Assembly: GCA_002297505.1 (NCBI GenBank)
Contig: DBLQ01000008.1
Location: forward strand, 1-60,008
Direction of reading: 5' to 3'
Source: Flavobacteriales bacterium UBA720
GTDB lineage: Bacteria > Bacteroidota > Bacteroidia > Flavobacteriales > Weeksellaceae
DNA length: 60,008 nucleotides
Shown here: positions 26,736 to 35,405 of the stretch, piece after piece
Position numbering within the stretch: position 1 is the stretch's first letter
How the letters are laid out: every line of letters begins with the position of its first letter
Notes under the pieces: model-generated
Databases searched by the model: none
The model's input: the letters and a program-made list of their open reading frames with translations, nothing else
Told to the model about the DNA's origin: nothing
Translations under genes and position numbers: made by a program

Positions 26736-29339
26736 TTAATGCTTCAACCTCGGCTGAATCAACTTCGCCACTGTCGAAGTCCATCCGGTCTGATGAGAAG
26801 CGCCAACGCCCCGGCCATTGTCCCCGTGGAAATATTCGAAGAACATTATGTAATCTTTGAAGTGTGGGTCTTGGTTGAATTTCTCCACACCACCATTGAA
26901 CGCACGATTTCCATTTTCATCTTTCAGGAAAATACCACAAAGTCTGTCGCTGATATCTTTAGAAACTTCTTCCAGATTTTTTTGAACGCCACTTCCTTTC
27001 GGATATTCAATCGTCAACGCATCGCCGAAAAAGAAATGAAAACGCTGTAAACTCTCGACAATCAGGAAGTTAATCGGAAACCAAATCGGTCCGCGCCAGT
27101 TGCTGTTGCCACCAAACATTCGGCTGTCGCTTTCTGCAGGCGTATAATATACCACGTGTTCCTGGCCGTGCACTGTAAACCGGAATGGGTTGTCTTCATA
27201 AACTTTAGACATCGCGCGGATGCCGTAATCGCTGAGGAATTCGGATTCATCCACCAATCTTGTGAGAACTTTCGTCAGTCTGGTTTTTCTGAGGATACTC
27301 AGAAGATGCTTGTTGCCTTCACCCTCCACATACCATTGGGAAACGAGCTTGGTGAGTTCCTGCTTATTTTTCAGGATCCATTCCATCCGTTTTTTGAACT
27401 CCGGAAGTTTTTCCAGCATACTGTGTTCTACGACTTCGACGGCAAACATCGGAATCAACCCAACGATGCTTCGAAGTTTGAGATTCACACTGTCTCCATT
27501 GGAGAGCTGAAGCAAATCATAGAAAAAGCCGTCCTCATCATTCCAAAGTCCTTGTTTGCCTTCACCCAGACTTTCCATCGCTTCGGCAATGTAGAGGTAA
27601 TGTTCAAAAAACTTGATGGCCATATCTTCATACACCGGATTGTAAGTGGCCAGCTCCATCGAGATCCGCATCATATTCAGCGCATACATCGCCATCCAGC
27701 TTGTTCCGTCGGCCTGCTCCAGGTGTTCACCCTCGTTCAGTTCCATATTGCGGTCGAAGGCACCGATGTTGTCGAGACCGAGAAATCCGCCGCCGAAGAT
27801 ATTATTGCCGTTGTAATCTTTCCGGTTGACCCACCAGGTAAAATTCAATAATAATTTCTGAAACACGCGTTCTAGGAAAGCCAGATCCGGTTTCCCATTG
27901 TTTTTTTCATCGATTTTAAAAACCCGGAAGGTTGCCCACGCGTGCACCGGTGGATTGACGTCATCAAAGTTCCATTCGTAGGCCGGAACCTGACCATTCG
28001 GGTGCATATACCATTCTTTGGTTAGTGTAATCAATTGATTTTTAGCAAATTCTGAATCGATCACTGAAAAACTTACGCAATGGAACGCCAGATCCCAGGT
28101 GGCGTACCAAGGGTATTCCCACTTGTCGGGCATCGAGATAATGTCCTTGTTATGAAGATGTTCCCAGTCGCTGTTGCGGACAAAACCTTTCCTTTGGACC
28201 GGGAAATTGGGGTCGCCTTTCAGCCATTTGCCAACGTTGTAATGGTAAAATTGTTTGTTCCAGAGCAAGCCTGCAAAAGCCTGTCTCTGAACATTTTTCT
28301 CATCTTCGTTGTCTATTTCTTTCTGGATATTGCCGTAGAATTCATCCGCATCTTGTTTTCTTCTCGCAAAGATTTCATCAAAATCATAAAACGCGTCCTC
28401 CATAACGTGAGGCGACAGTCGGAATTCGAAAACCTTATTGCTGTGCGCCTCAATGATTTCTTCACAGTGCAAAGCTGCTTTGGTTCCCACTTTGGAAGGA
28501 TTTATGGTGTCCAGCCCTTTGGTGATGTACTGGTTGATTCCATCTTTGAAGAAACCTTCCGTTTTCGGAAGATTAAAAAGCCGGGAACGGTTCGTCTCAT
28601 TCTCACAGAACAACGTATCCACATACCTGTTCCTGGAATATAACTTTTTGATGCTCAGACTATCGTGGTGAATATCGATCTCGCCCTGTTTGGAAAATCC
28701 TAACTTTGCCTTATAATCATTGTAGCCCCAGACCCAGTTGTTTCTATACCAGACGGTTGGCAAAACTACAATCGGCGCAGCCTTGTCACTTCGGTTATGG
28801 ACATCAATTCGTATTAAAAAATCATCCTCGCCGGCTTTCGCATATTCAATAAAAATATCAAAATACTCATCATTATCGAAGATTCCGGTGTCAATGATCT
28901 CATATTCCATCTCGGTTTTCGAGCGCTGGGCATTCACATTGATAAGATCTTCGTACGGAAACGCGTTGATGGGATATTTGTACACCATCTTCATATAGCT
29001 GTGAGACGGCGTATTGTCCAGATAATAAAAGATTTCTTTGATATCTTCCCCGTGGTTCCCCTGGTAATTGCTCAGCCCAAAAAAACGTTCCTTGACTCTG
29101 CAGTCATTCTTATTCCAAAAAGACAGCGCAAAACACATTTGCTGTTTTTCATCCGAGATTCCAGCGATGCCTTCCTCGGCCCAGCGGTACGTCCAGGCTT
29201 CTGCCGTATCGTGACCCGTAAATCCCCACGCATCGCCGTTGGTGCTGTAATCTTCCCGTACATTTCCCCACTGGCGGTGGCTCACATACGGGCCCCACTT
29301 TTTCCAATGCGGATTTTTTAATTTTTCTTCTTCAGTCAT
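26736..29339 (-). CDS. GH63-like glucosidase (MGH1-type glycoside hydrolase)
   Basis: The ~867-residue protein starts MTEEEKLKNPHWKKWGPYVS; a 19-residue in-frame extension to 29396 is AT-rich and unlikely to be coding. Typical blocks are KWGPYVSHRQWGNVREDYS, WEYPWYATWDLAFHCV, DNIGAFDRNMELNEGEHLEQADGTSW (broken in two here) and NWRGPIWFPINFL. The family is an (alpha/alpha)6-barrel related to mannosyl-oligosaccharide glucosidase (GH63), acting on alpha-glucosides. No signal peptide is seen, so it may be cytosolic, perhaps working on glycogen- or trehalose-like sugars. No sugar gene cluster adjoins it. Confidence 0.85.
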   Translation of the reverse strand: MTEEEKLKNPHWKKWGPYVSHRQWGNVREDYSTNGDAWGFTGHDTAEAWTYRWAEEGIAGISDEKQQMCFALSFWNKNDCRVKERFFGLSNYQGNHGEDIKEIFYYLDNTPSHSYMKMVYKYPINAFPYEDLINVNAQRSKTEMEYEIIDTGIFDNDEYFDIFIEYAKAGEDDFLIRIDVHNRSDKAAPIVVLPTVWYRNNWVWGYNDYKAKLGFSKQGEIDIHHDSLSIKKLYSRNRYVDTLFCENETNRSRLFNLPKTEGFFKDGINQYITKGLDTINPSKVGTKAALHCEEIIEAHSNKVFEFRLSPHVMEDAFYDFDEIFARRKQDADEFYGNIQKEIDNEDEKNVQRQAFAGLLWNKQFYHYNVGKWLKGDPNFPVQRKGFVRNSDWEHLHNKDIISMPDKWEYPWYATWDLAFHCVSFSVIDSEFAKNQLITLTKEWYMHPNGQVPAYEWNFDDVNPPVHAWATFRVFKIDEKNNGKPDLAFLERVFQKLLLNFTWWVNRKDYNGNNIFGGGFLGLDNIGAFDRNMELNEGEHLEQADGTSWMAMYALNMMRISMELATYNPVYEDMAIKFFEHYLYIAEAMESLGEGKQGLWNDEDGFFYDLLQLSNGDSVNLKLRSIVGLIPMFAVEVVEHSMLEKLPEFKKRMEWILKNKQELTKLVSQWYVEGEGNKHLLSILRKTRLTKVLTRLVDESEFLSDYGIRAMSKVYEDNPFRFTVHGQEHVVYYTPAESDSRMFGGNSNWRGPIWFPINFLIVESLQRFHFFFGDALTIEYPKGSGVQKNLEEVSKDISDRLCGIFLKDENGNRAFNGGVEKFNQDPHFKDYIMFFEYFHGDNGRGVGASHQTGWTSTVAKLIQPRLKH

Positions 29340-29410
29340 TCTTCTAATTATTTTGAAATAATTATTCTTTATTTCAGGAGCATCACGTTGGTCCATCTGT
29401 CAGAACGGTC

Positions 29411-29530
29411 CAACCCGCTGTCCACTCTATCTTTTTCCGCCCGAGCTAAACCTCACAGGTTTTAAAACCTGTGAGGTTTTTCCTCCCTAGAAAAAGGATG
29501 CCGTTCCCATCGGGGCTATGTTGAGGTTTT
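29411..29530. repeat. Structured intergenic element carrying a 32-nt perfect palindrome
   Basis: The ends match the element at 35201-35310: CAACCCGCTGTCC...CTATCTTTTT on the left, AAAAAGGATGCCG and CCATCGGGGCTATGTTGAGG on the right. The centre differs and holds the 32-nt palindrome 29448-29479 (AAACCTCACAGGTTTT plus its complement), the same as the repeat at 3216-3248. The T and A blocks and the CCCG/CGGG ends can pair into a long imperfect hairpin. Confidence 0.8.
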
Positions 29531-29587
29531 GTCATTCTCTCAACTATATCAATAATCGTTGATAACCGATCAATGATAATAAAAAAG

Positions 29588-30150
29588 TCAATTATAAAAT
29601 TGAATTCCAAATCACACAAGCTTAAAAATCGATTCATCGATTCCTCTGCCTTCTAAAAAATTTCTTCGCTCTTAAAAATCTTTGCGTTCAAAAACCTAGA
29701 TCAAAGAACATTATAAATAACAATTGATGCTTATCAAAAAAATCAATTGTAAGATTGAATTCCAAATCAACACAAGCTTAAAAATCGATTCATCGATTCC
29801 TCTGCCTTCTAAAAAATTTCTTCGCTCTTAAAAATCCTTGCGTTTAAAAACTAGACAAAGAAAATTATAAATAACAATTGATGCTTATCAAAAAATCAAT
29901 TATAAGATCGCATTCCAAATCAACACAAGCTTAAAAATCGATCAATCGATCTCTGCCTTCTAAAAAATTTCTTCGCTCTTAAAAATCTTTGCATTTAAAA
30001 ACCTAGATCAAAGAATATTATAGATAAATTGATGCTTATCAAAAAAAGTCAATTATAAAATTGAATTCCAAATCACACAAGCTTAAAAATCGATTCATCG
30101 ATTCCTCTGCCTTCTAAAAAATTCCTTCGCCCTTAAAAAAAACTTTGCGT
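29588..30150. repeat. Four-copy tandem repeat of about 154 bp
   Basis: The HindIII-like motif AAGCTTAAAAATCGAT starts at 29618, 29774, 29927 and 30079, giving periods of 156, 153 and 152. Each unit has a hairpin TCAATT-ATAA-AATTGA (29588-29603 in unit 1, decayed in unit 3), a second hairpin AATCGA-TTCA-TCGATT (29627-29642), and the string CTTCTAAAAAATTTCTTCGC. The stretch 29340-30202 contains no gene; this array and the preceding element occupy most of it. No ORF or transposase is inside. Confidence 0.88.
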
Positions 30151-30202
30151 TTAAAAACCACCGAGAATCAATCATTTATCACCTATCATTCATCAATTAT
30201 AA

Positions 30203-31009
30203 TCACCCATTATCCGCAAAACTCTCCAGCGTCGTCATCCCACCATCTACATAGATACTCGCTCCCGTAATATAATCCGAATAATCACTCGCCAAAAATA
30301 CGGCTAAATTTCCAATGTCTTCCGGTTGCCCGATCCTATCATATGGAATCAAAGTCATCAGCGCATCCAGCGATTCTTTGTTATCCCAGGCCGATTTGTT
30401 GATAGGCGTTTGGAGAGCGCCTGGACAAATATTATTCACACGGATTTTCTGTTTGCCGTATTCCTGCGCCAGAGTCTGCATCAGCATTCTCAGCGCACCT
30501 TTGCTGGAAGCATAATTAGCGTGTCCCGCCCAAGGAATCGTCTCGTGAACACTGCTGATATTGATGATTTTTCCAAGCGCTTTAGATTTATCCGTCATTC
30601 CGCGTTTCAAAAATTCTTTGATGGCTTCTCGGGAACAGAGAAATTGCCCTGTCAGATTCACATCAATCACTTTTTGCCATTGAGCCAGCGTCATCTCCGT
30701 AAAAGCTGCATCTTGCTGAAGGCCAGCGTTGTTGATCAAGATATCAACCGTTCCATATTTTTCAATCGTCGTTTGGAACATGGCCAAAACCTGATCTTCC
30801 TTGCTCACATCACATTGAATAATAAAACCTTCGCCACCATTGTCTTCAATAATTTTCAAAGTTTCCTCCGCTTCCTCCCGGGAATGTTCAGATGAATGAT
30901 TGACGATGACGATGGCGCCGGATTTGGCCAGACTGATCGCTATACCTTTCCCGATTCCGCTGCTGGAGCCTGTGACAATTGCCACCTGTTTATTTAGATT
31001 GATATCCAT
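30203..31009 (-). CDS. SDR family oxidoreductase (glucose 1-dehydrogenase-like)
   Basis: The 268-residue Rossmann enzyme has the cofactor motif TGSSSGIGKG near residue 14, NNAG near 92, a catalytic serine in INISSVHE and the YxxxK pair in YASSKGAL near residue 168. A C-terminal ITGASIYVDGGMT completes the classical SDR pattern. Basic residues after the first strand suggest NADP use, but this is uncertain, as is the substrate. It is divergent from the riboswitch-controlled methionine operon. Confidence 0.88.
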   Translation of the reverse strand: MDINLNKQVAIVTGSSSGIGKGIAISLAKSGAIVIVNHSSEHSREEAEETLKIIEDNGGEGFIIQCDVSKEDQVLAMFQTTIEKYGTVDILINNAGLQQDAAFTEMTLAQWQKVIDVNLTGQFLCSREAIKEFLKRGMTDKSKALGKIINISSVHETIPWAGHANYASSKGALRMLMQTLAQEYGKQKIRVNNICPGALQTPINKSAWDNKESLDALMTLIPYDRIGQPEDIGNLAVFLASDYSDYITGASIYVDGGMTTLESFADNG

Positions 31010-31119
31010 AGTTTATTTTTTGGTGAATTTCTGAAAGCAAATACTGTACAGATTTGCTGTTATAAATTTCATAAAATCCATTGTTAATAAAAAATTTATA
31101 CTGACATTTTTCAGTTTAT

Positions 31120-31151
31120 TTGGAAAAAAGACAATTTCTTAGTTATCTTTG
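31120..31151 (+). promoter_or_regulatory. Promoter of the SAM riboswitch transcript
   Basis: TTG at 31120-31122 and TATCTTTG at 31144-31151 are spaced by 21 bases, fitting the Bacteroidota promoter. Transcription would start near 31158, about 26 bases before the first riboswitch helix. Confidence 0.65.
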
Positions 31152-31183
31152 CACTCAGAATTGTTCATTTACATATTGAAAAT

Positions 31184-31284
31184 GTTATCGAGAAAGGTGG
31201 AGAGATTAGACTCTGTGAAACCTTGGCAACCCTTCGGCAACGAAGAAGGTGCTAAATTCTATCCGCAATGGCGGAAAAGATAAC
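31184..31284 (+). ncRNA. SAM-I riboswitch (S-box)
   Basis: The conserved S-box core is present: ATCGAGAAAGGTGGAGAGA, then CTCTGTGAAACCTTGGCAACC and AAGGTGCTAAATTC. Helix P1 forms from GTTATC (31184-31189) and GATAAC (31279-31284), and P4 from CCGC (31263-31266) and GCGG (31271-31274) around AATG. SAM binding normally turns off downstream methionine genes. The next gene encodes a MetX-like acyltransferase, with homoserine dehydrogenase, metZ, metH and metF further on. No strong terminator is obvious between P1 and the gene; a weak CTACA...TGTAG hairpin lies at about 31299-31315. Confidence 0.93.
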
Positions 31285-31341
31285 CCAACCTATTACATTC
31301 TACATTTCCCTGTAGCATTTTCAATTTTTATCATACAAAAA

Positions 31342-32289
31342 TTGGAAAACCAGCTACGACATACCAACATTCATAATTTCGAAACTCAGAACGGAAAAGT
31401 TCTCGATATTCCATTAAGCTACCAGCTTTTTGGAAAAGAATTGTATTCGGCGCCGGTCATTTTAATTAACCACGCGCTGACAGGAAATTCTGATGTAGCA
31501 GGCGAAAACGGCTGGTGGAAATTTTTGGTTGGTGAAGGAAAAGTGATCGACACCAATCGATTTACAGCGATTTGTTTTAACATTCCGGGAAATGGTTTTG
31601 ACGGGTCTTTTCTCGATAACTACGAAGATTTCACAGCCAAAGACATTGCCGCAATTTTCGTGGAAGGTCTAAAAATTTTAAAAATTGAAAAACTGTTTGC
31701 TTTGGTTGGCGGTTCTGTCGGCGGTTCTATTGGTTGGCAGATGCTCACTTTAAACAATGATTTAGCAGAAAAATTCATCCCGATTGCCACAGATTTTAAA
31801 ACTTCGGATTGGCTGCATTCTCAATGTCTGGTTCAGAAATATCTTTTGGAATCGGACGAAAAACCGCTTGAAAAAGCCCGAGTCCACGCTATGCTGTGTT
31901 ACAGAACGCCGGAATCGCTTAACTCAAGATTCAAGCGGGAAATCGATACCGAAAAGCAAATTCTGAAGTCTCACGACTGGCTCAACTTCCACGGCAATCG
32001 ATTAAACGAAAGGTTTAGTTTAAAAGCGTATAAACTCGTCAATCATCTTCTAATGAACATCAACGGGAAAGAGAATGAGCTGGAAAATATCAATGCAGCA
32101 ATTCATCTGGTTGCCGTGGACTCAGACCTTTTTTATCCCGCTTTTGAAATTAAAAATACCTACGAATTTTTAAAACATAAAAACAAAAATGTTCATTATC
32201 ACGAGATCAATTCCATCCACGGACACGACGCTTTCCTGATGGAATACGAGCAACTGAACCACATTTTAACACCTCTATTTTTGAACTGA
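31342..32289 (+). CDS. MetX-like homoserine O-acyltransferase (alpha/beta hydrolase)
   Basis: The 315-residue protein has the MetX pattern: HALTGNSDVAG near residue 43 (oxyanion region), nucleophile Ser in VGGSVGGSIGWQML near 122, a late Asp (VAVDSDLF) and the final His (INSIHGHDAFLMEYEQ). It would acylate homoserine before sulfur transfer by MetZ. No ATG is available at the right place: a GTG at 31249 lies inside the riboswitch, so TTG 31342 (reading LENQLRH, initiated as Met) is the best start. The gene overlaps the next by one base (TGATG). Confidence 0.85.
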   Translation: MENQLRHTNIHNFETQNGKVLDIPLSYQLFGKELYSAPVILINHALTGNSDVAGENGWWKFLVGEGKVIDTNRFTAICFNIPGNGFDGSFLDNYEDFTAKDIAAIFVEGLKILKIEKLFALVGGSVGGSIGWQMLTLNNDLAEKFIPIATDFKTSDWLHSQCLVQKYLLESDEKPLEKARVHAMLCYRTPESLNSRFKREIDTEKQILKSHDWLNFHGNRLNERFSLKAYKLVNHLLMNINGKENELENINAAIHLVAVDSDLFYPAFEIKNTYEFLKHKNKNVHYHEINSIHGHDAFLMEYEQLNHILTPLFLN

Positions 32290-33827
32290 TGACAGACAAG
32301 AACGCAATTAATATTTACAGAAACAAAGCTTTAGTGAACTTCGAAGGAAAAGATTTCCTCGGCCAAATCGGCGTAGACTCCCGGATTTTCAATGCTTTGA
32401 ACGGCGGCGGAATCAGCGTGGGCGTCATTTCCCAGCAGGCTATAGAAAACGGCATTTCTGTTTTGGTGGATGAAGATGATGCCCAGAACGCTGTTGATGT
32501 GCTCCAAAAAGAATTCGAAAAAGAAAAAGCTAAAGGTCACGTCAGCAACATCTACAGCATCGGAAACCTGAGCGTGATCGGCTTTGTTTCGGATAATTAC
32601 AACAAGATTTTGTCGGAACTTCAGCGCAATAAAATTTTTCCTTTGTTGTTAAGCCAGATCGCTTCTGCAGGAAGAGTGAATATTGTGGTCACCGGCAATC
32701 AAACCGAAATCACCAAAAATATTATCGAAACCGAAATCTATGGAAAGCCAAAAATTGTTCATCTCGCGCTGATTGGCCACGGCAATGTTGGCGGAACTTT
32801 GGTAGAACAAATCTTGGATTCGGCTCACGATATTCTGAATCGTAAAAGGCTGGAATTGAAAATAGTAGCGATTGCCAATTCCAGAAAAATTGCCTTTAAC
32901 AAAGCTGGTTTCGGGAGCGATTGGAGACAGAAAATCAAATATTCTCAAACAGAATCAAGTGTACAATCTTTGGTGAATTTTGCCAACGAACATCATCTGG
33001 AAAATCGGGTAATGGTGGATAACACGGCGAGCAAAGACTTCGTCAAACATTATCCAACTTTTGTGGAGAATGGCTTTGATGTCGTGGGTTCCAACAAAAT
33101 CTACAATACATTACCAATTGCGGAATACCGTAATTTCAGAAAATTATTAGAAAAAAATAAGAAGAAATACCTCTACGAAACCAATGTGGGCGCAGGTTTA
33201 CCTTTGATTGATACGATAAAACTTCTCCATCTTTCCGGCGAAAATATCACCAGAATCAAAGGCGTTTTTTCGGGAACTCTGAGTTATGTGTTCAATAATT
33301 TTTCGTTACGGAATGACAACTTTTCGGCAATCATTAGTGAGGCGATGGAAAAAGGCTTTACAGAACCGGATCCACGCGAAGATTTATCCGGAAATGATGT
33401 GGCGAGAAAACTGTTGATTTTAGCAAGAGAATTAGATTTGATCAATGAATTTGATGACATCAAAATTCAGAATCTTGTACCTGAAAATTTATTACAAATT
33501 GACAAAGATGACTTCATTTCCAGGCTTCAGGAATTAGATTCAGAATATCAGAACATCAGAGAAAGGCAAAAACCCGACCACGTCCTGCGTTATGTCGGCG
33601 ATTTGCATGGCAATCTTCAGGAAGAAAAAGGAGAATTGGACGTAAAATTAATCTCTGTTCCAGCAAACTCCGCACTCGGCCAATTGAAAGGTTCTGATTC
33701 CATTTTCGAAATCTACACGGAAAGTTACGGCGAAAATCCAATCGTGATTATGGGTGCCGGCGCTGGAGCAAGAGTGACTGCCAGAGGTGTTTTCGGAGAT
33801 ATTTTGCGACTTTCCGAAACAAAATAA
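32289..33827 (+). CDS. Homoserine dehydrogenase with N-terminal ACT domains
   Basis: The 512-residue protein resembles ThrA without its aspartokinase domain. Residues 1-160 form two ACT-like modules (NALNGGGISVGVISQQ, GNLSVIGFVSDNYNK), expected to bind an amino-acid effector. The NAD(P) site is LIGHGNVGGTL near residue 168, and the catalytic region is VGSNKIYNTL...YETNVGAGLPLIDT with GVFSGTLSYVFN. It makes homoserine, the substrate of the preceding MetX-like enzyme. The one-base overlap with that gene suggests coupled translation under riboswitch control. Confidence 0.9.
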   Translation: MTDKNAINIYRNKALVNFEGKDFLGQIGVDSRIFNALNGGGISVGVISQQAIENGISVLVDEDDAQNAVDVLQKEFEKEKAKGHVSNIYSIGNLSVIGFVSDNYNKILSELQRNKIFPLLLSQIASAGRVNIVVTGNQTEITKNIIETEIYGKPKIVHLALIGHGNVGGTLVEQILDSAHDILNRKRLELKIVAIANSRKIAFNKAGFGSDWRQKIKYSQTESSVQSLVNFANEHHLENRVMVDNTASKDFVKHYPTFVENGFDVVGSNKIYNTLPIAEYRNFRKLLEKNKKKYLYETNVGAGLPLIDTIKLLHLSGENITRIKGVFSGTLSYVFNNFSLRNDNFSAIISEAMEKGFTEPDPREDLSGNDVARKLLILARELDLINEFDDIKIQNLVPENLLQIDKDDFISRLQELDSEYQNIRERQKPDHVLRYVGDLHGNLQEEKGELDVKLISVPANSALGQLKGSDSIFEIYTESYGENPIVIMGAGAGARVTARGVFGDILRLSETK

Positions 33828-33863
33828 TTGAAATTGAAGACACAAAAGAAAAAATATAATCTC

Positions 33864-33928
33864 TGTCATTCCCCAGGAATCTCTGCAAAGTTTTTCTACA
33901 AAATAAATTAGATTCCTGCGGAATGACA
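33864..33928. repeat. Inverted repeat pair in front of metZ
   Basis: TGTCATTCCCCAGGAATCT (33864-33882) and AGATTCCTGCGGAATGACA (33910-33928) are reverse complements with one mismatch in nineteen, separated by 27 bases. It resembles a dispersed REP-like palindrome rather than a terminator, since no T-run follows. Confidence 0.8.
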
Positions 33929-33952
33929 AAAAGGAATTTTTAAATCAAAACA

Positions 33953-35152
33953 ATGAACGATAAAAATCCGTCAACTGACAACTATCAACCACCAACTAAC
34001 TTCGAAACTCAAGCCATTAGAACCCAAACCGAAAGAACTCAGTTTGACGAACATTCTACGCCGCTTTATCTCACGTCCAGCTTCGTTTTCGAAGATGCGG
34101 AAGATATGCGCGCGAGCTTTGCGGAGGAAAAAGACAAAAATCTTTACAGCCGCTTCAGCAACCCCAACGTTACAGAATTTGTGGACAAAATCACAAAAAT
34201 GGAAGGCGCAGAATCCGGTTATGCTTTTGCGACGGGAATGGCCGCGATTTATTCCACTTTTGCGGCCTTGCTCAACGCGGGCGACCACATCGTGAGCTGT
34301 CAGTCGGTGTTCGGTTCCACACACACCTTGTTTACCAAATATTTCCCGAAATGGAATATCGAAACATCGTATTTCAAAGCAGAAGACGCCGAGAATATTG
34401 AAAAATACATCCAACCCAATACAAAAATCCTGTATCTGGAAACGCCGACAAATCCTGCGATCGAAGTTTTGGATTTGGAATTTTTCGGTCAGATTGCCAA
34501 AAAACATAATTTGATTTTTATCGTAGACAACTGTTTTGCAACGCCATATTTACAACAGCCCATTAAATATGGAGCAGATATTGTCGTTCATTCCGCCACC
34601 AAATTAATTGACGGTCAAGGTCGGGTTCTTGGCGGCGTTGCCGTCGGAAAAGCCGATTTGATTCGTGAGATTTATTTGTTCGCCAGAAACACAGGTCCCG
34701 CAATGTCGCCGTTCAACGCGTGGGTTTTGAGTAAGAGTTTGGAAACTTTAGCGATTCGTGTTGAGAAACATTGTGAAAATGCACTGAAAGTTGCCGAGTT
34801 TCTGGAAAATCATCCCAATGTAGAATTGGTAAAATATCCCTACCTTAAATCCCATCCAAGCTACGACATCGCCAAAAAACAAATGAAACTGGGCGGAAAC
34901 ATCGTCGCTTTCGAAATCAAAGGCGGCATCGAAGGTGGTCGGAATTTCTTGAACAGAATTAGGATGTGTTCTCTTTCCGCCAACTTGGGTGACACAAGGA
35001 CAATTGTGACGCATCCCGCGTCCACAACGCATTCCAAGCTGTCCGATGACGAGCGAAATGAAGTCGGAATCACCGCCGGATTGGTGCGTTGCTCCGTGGG
35101 ATTGGAACATATTGATGACATTATCAACGATTTGAAACAAGCTTTGAATTAA
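33953..35152 (+). CDS. metZ: O-succinylhomoserine sulfhydrylase-like PLP enzyme MetZ
   Basis: The 399-residue protein belongs to the Cys/Met metabolism PLP family. It has FATGMAAIYSTF near residue 94, LETPTNPAIEVLDL near 161, VDNCFATPYLQQP, and the PLP lysine in VVHSATKLIDGQGRVLGG near 219. MetZ makes homocysteine directly from acyl-homoserine and sulfide. It follows homoserine dehydrogenase by 125 bases containing the inverted repeat at 33864. The first 12 residues (NPSTDNYQPPTN) derive from a CAACTGACAACT-type low-complexity run, so the true start could be slightly downstream, but no later Met precedes the family core. Confidence 0.88.
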   Translation: MNDKNPSTDNYQPPTNFETQAIRTQTERTQFDEHSTPLYLTSSFVFEDAEDMRASFAEEKDKNLYSRFSNPNVTEFVDKITKMEGAESGYAFATGMAAIYSTFAALLNAGDHIVSCQSVFGSTHTLFTKYFPKWNIETSYFKAEDAENIEKYIQPNTKILYLETPTNPAIEVLDLEFFGQIAKKHNLIFIVDNCFATPYLQQPIKYGADIVVHSATKLIDGQGRVLGGVAVGKADLIREIYLFARNTGPAMSPFNAWVLSKSLETLAIRVEKHCENALKVAEFLENHPNVELVKYPYLKSHPSYDIAKKQMKLGGNIVAFEIKGGIEGGRNFLNRIRMCSLSANLGDTRTIVTHPASTTHSKLSDDERNEVGITAGLVRCSVGLEHIDDIINDLKQALN

Positions 35153-35200
35153 CGCAGTTGAAGGAAGGAGCAACAAGTTTTCGTTTTCGAATCACTTTTG

Positions 35201-35310
35201 CAACCCGCTGTCCGCTATATCTTTTTTTGCTACCACGATGGTCATCAAAAAGAAAATTAAGTCAAAGCAAAAAAAGGATGCCGCTGCCATCGGGGCTATG
35301 TTGAGGTTTC
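35201..35310. repeat. Structured intergenic element, copy between metZ and metH
   Basis: CAACCCGCTGTCC and CTATATCTTTTTTTGC on the left, GCAAAAAAAGGATGCCGCT and CCATCGGGGCTATGTTGAGG on the right, match the ends of 29411-29530. TTTTTTTGC and GCAAAAAAA pair perfectly around a 36-nt unrelated centre. The A/T stem could end transcription, which would uncouple metH from metZ. Confidence 0.82.
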
Positions 35311-35405
35311 CGCTTCCAATCGACGATAAAAAACAAGTTCCGAAGGAACAGACCACATTCCCAACGCTGGAATTTATTCTAACGTCAGACGAAAAAATTT
35401 ATTAA

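Noticed and set aside
29588..30150. Tandem array as a possible CRISPR
   Set aside because: The whole ~154-bp unit is repeated, with no short repeat-spacer pattern and no cas genes.
31249..31341. Longer MetX start at GTG 31249
   Set aside because: It lies inside the SAM riboswitch core and the extra residues do not resemble the family.
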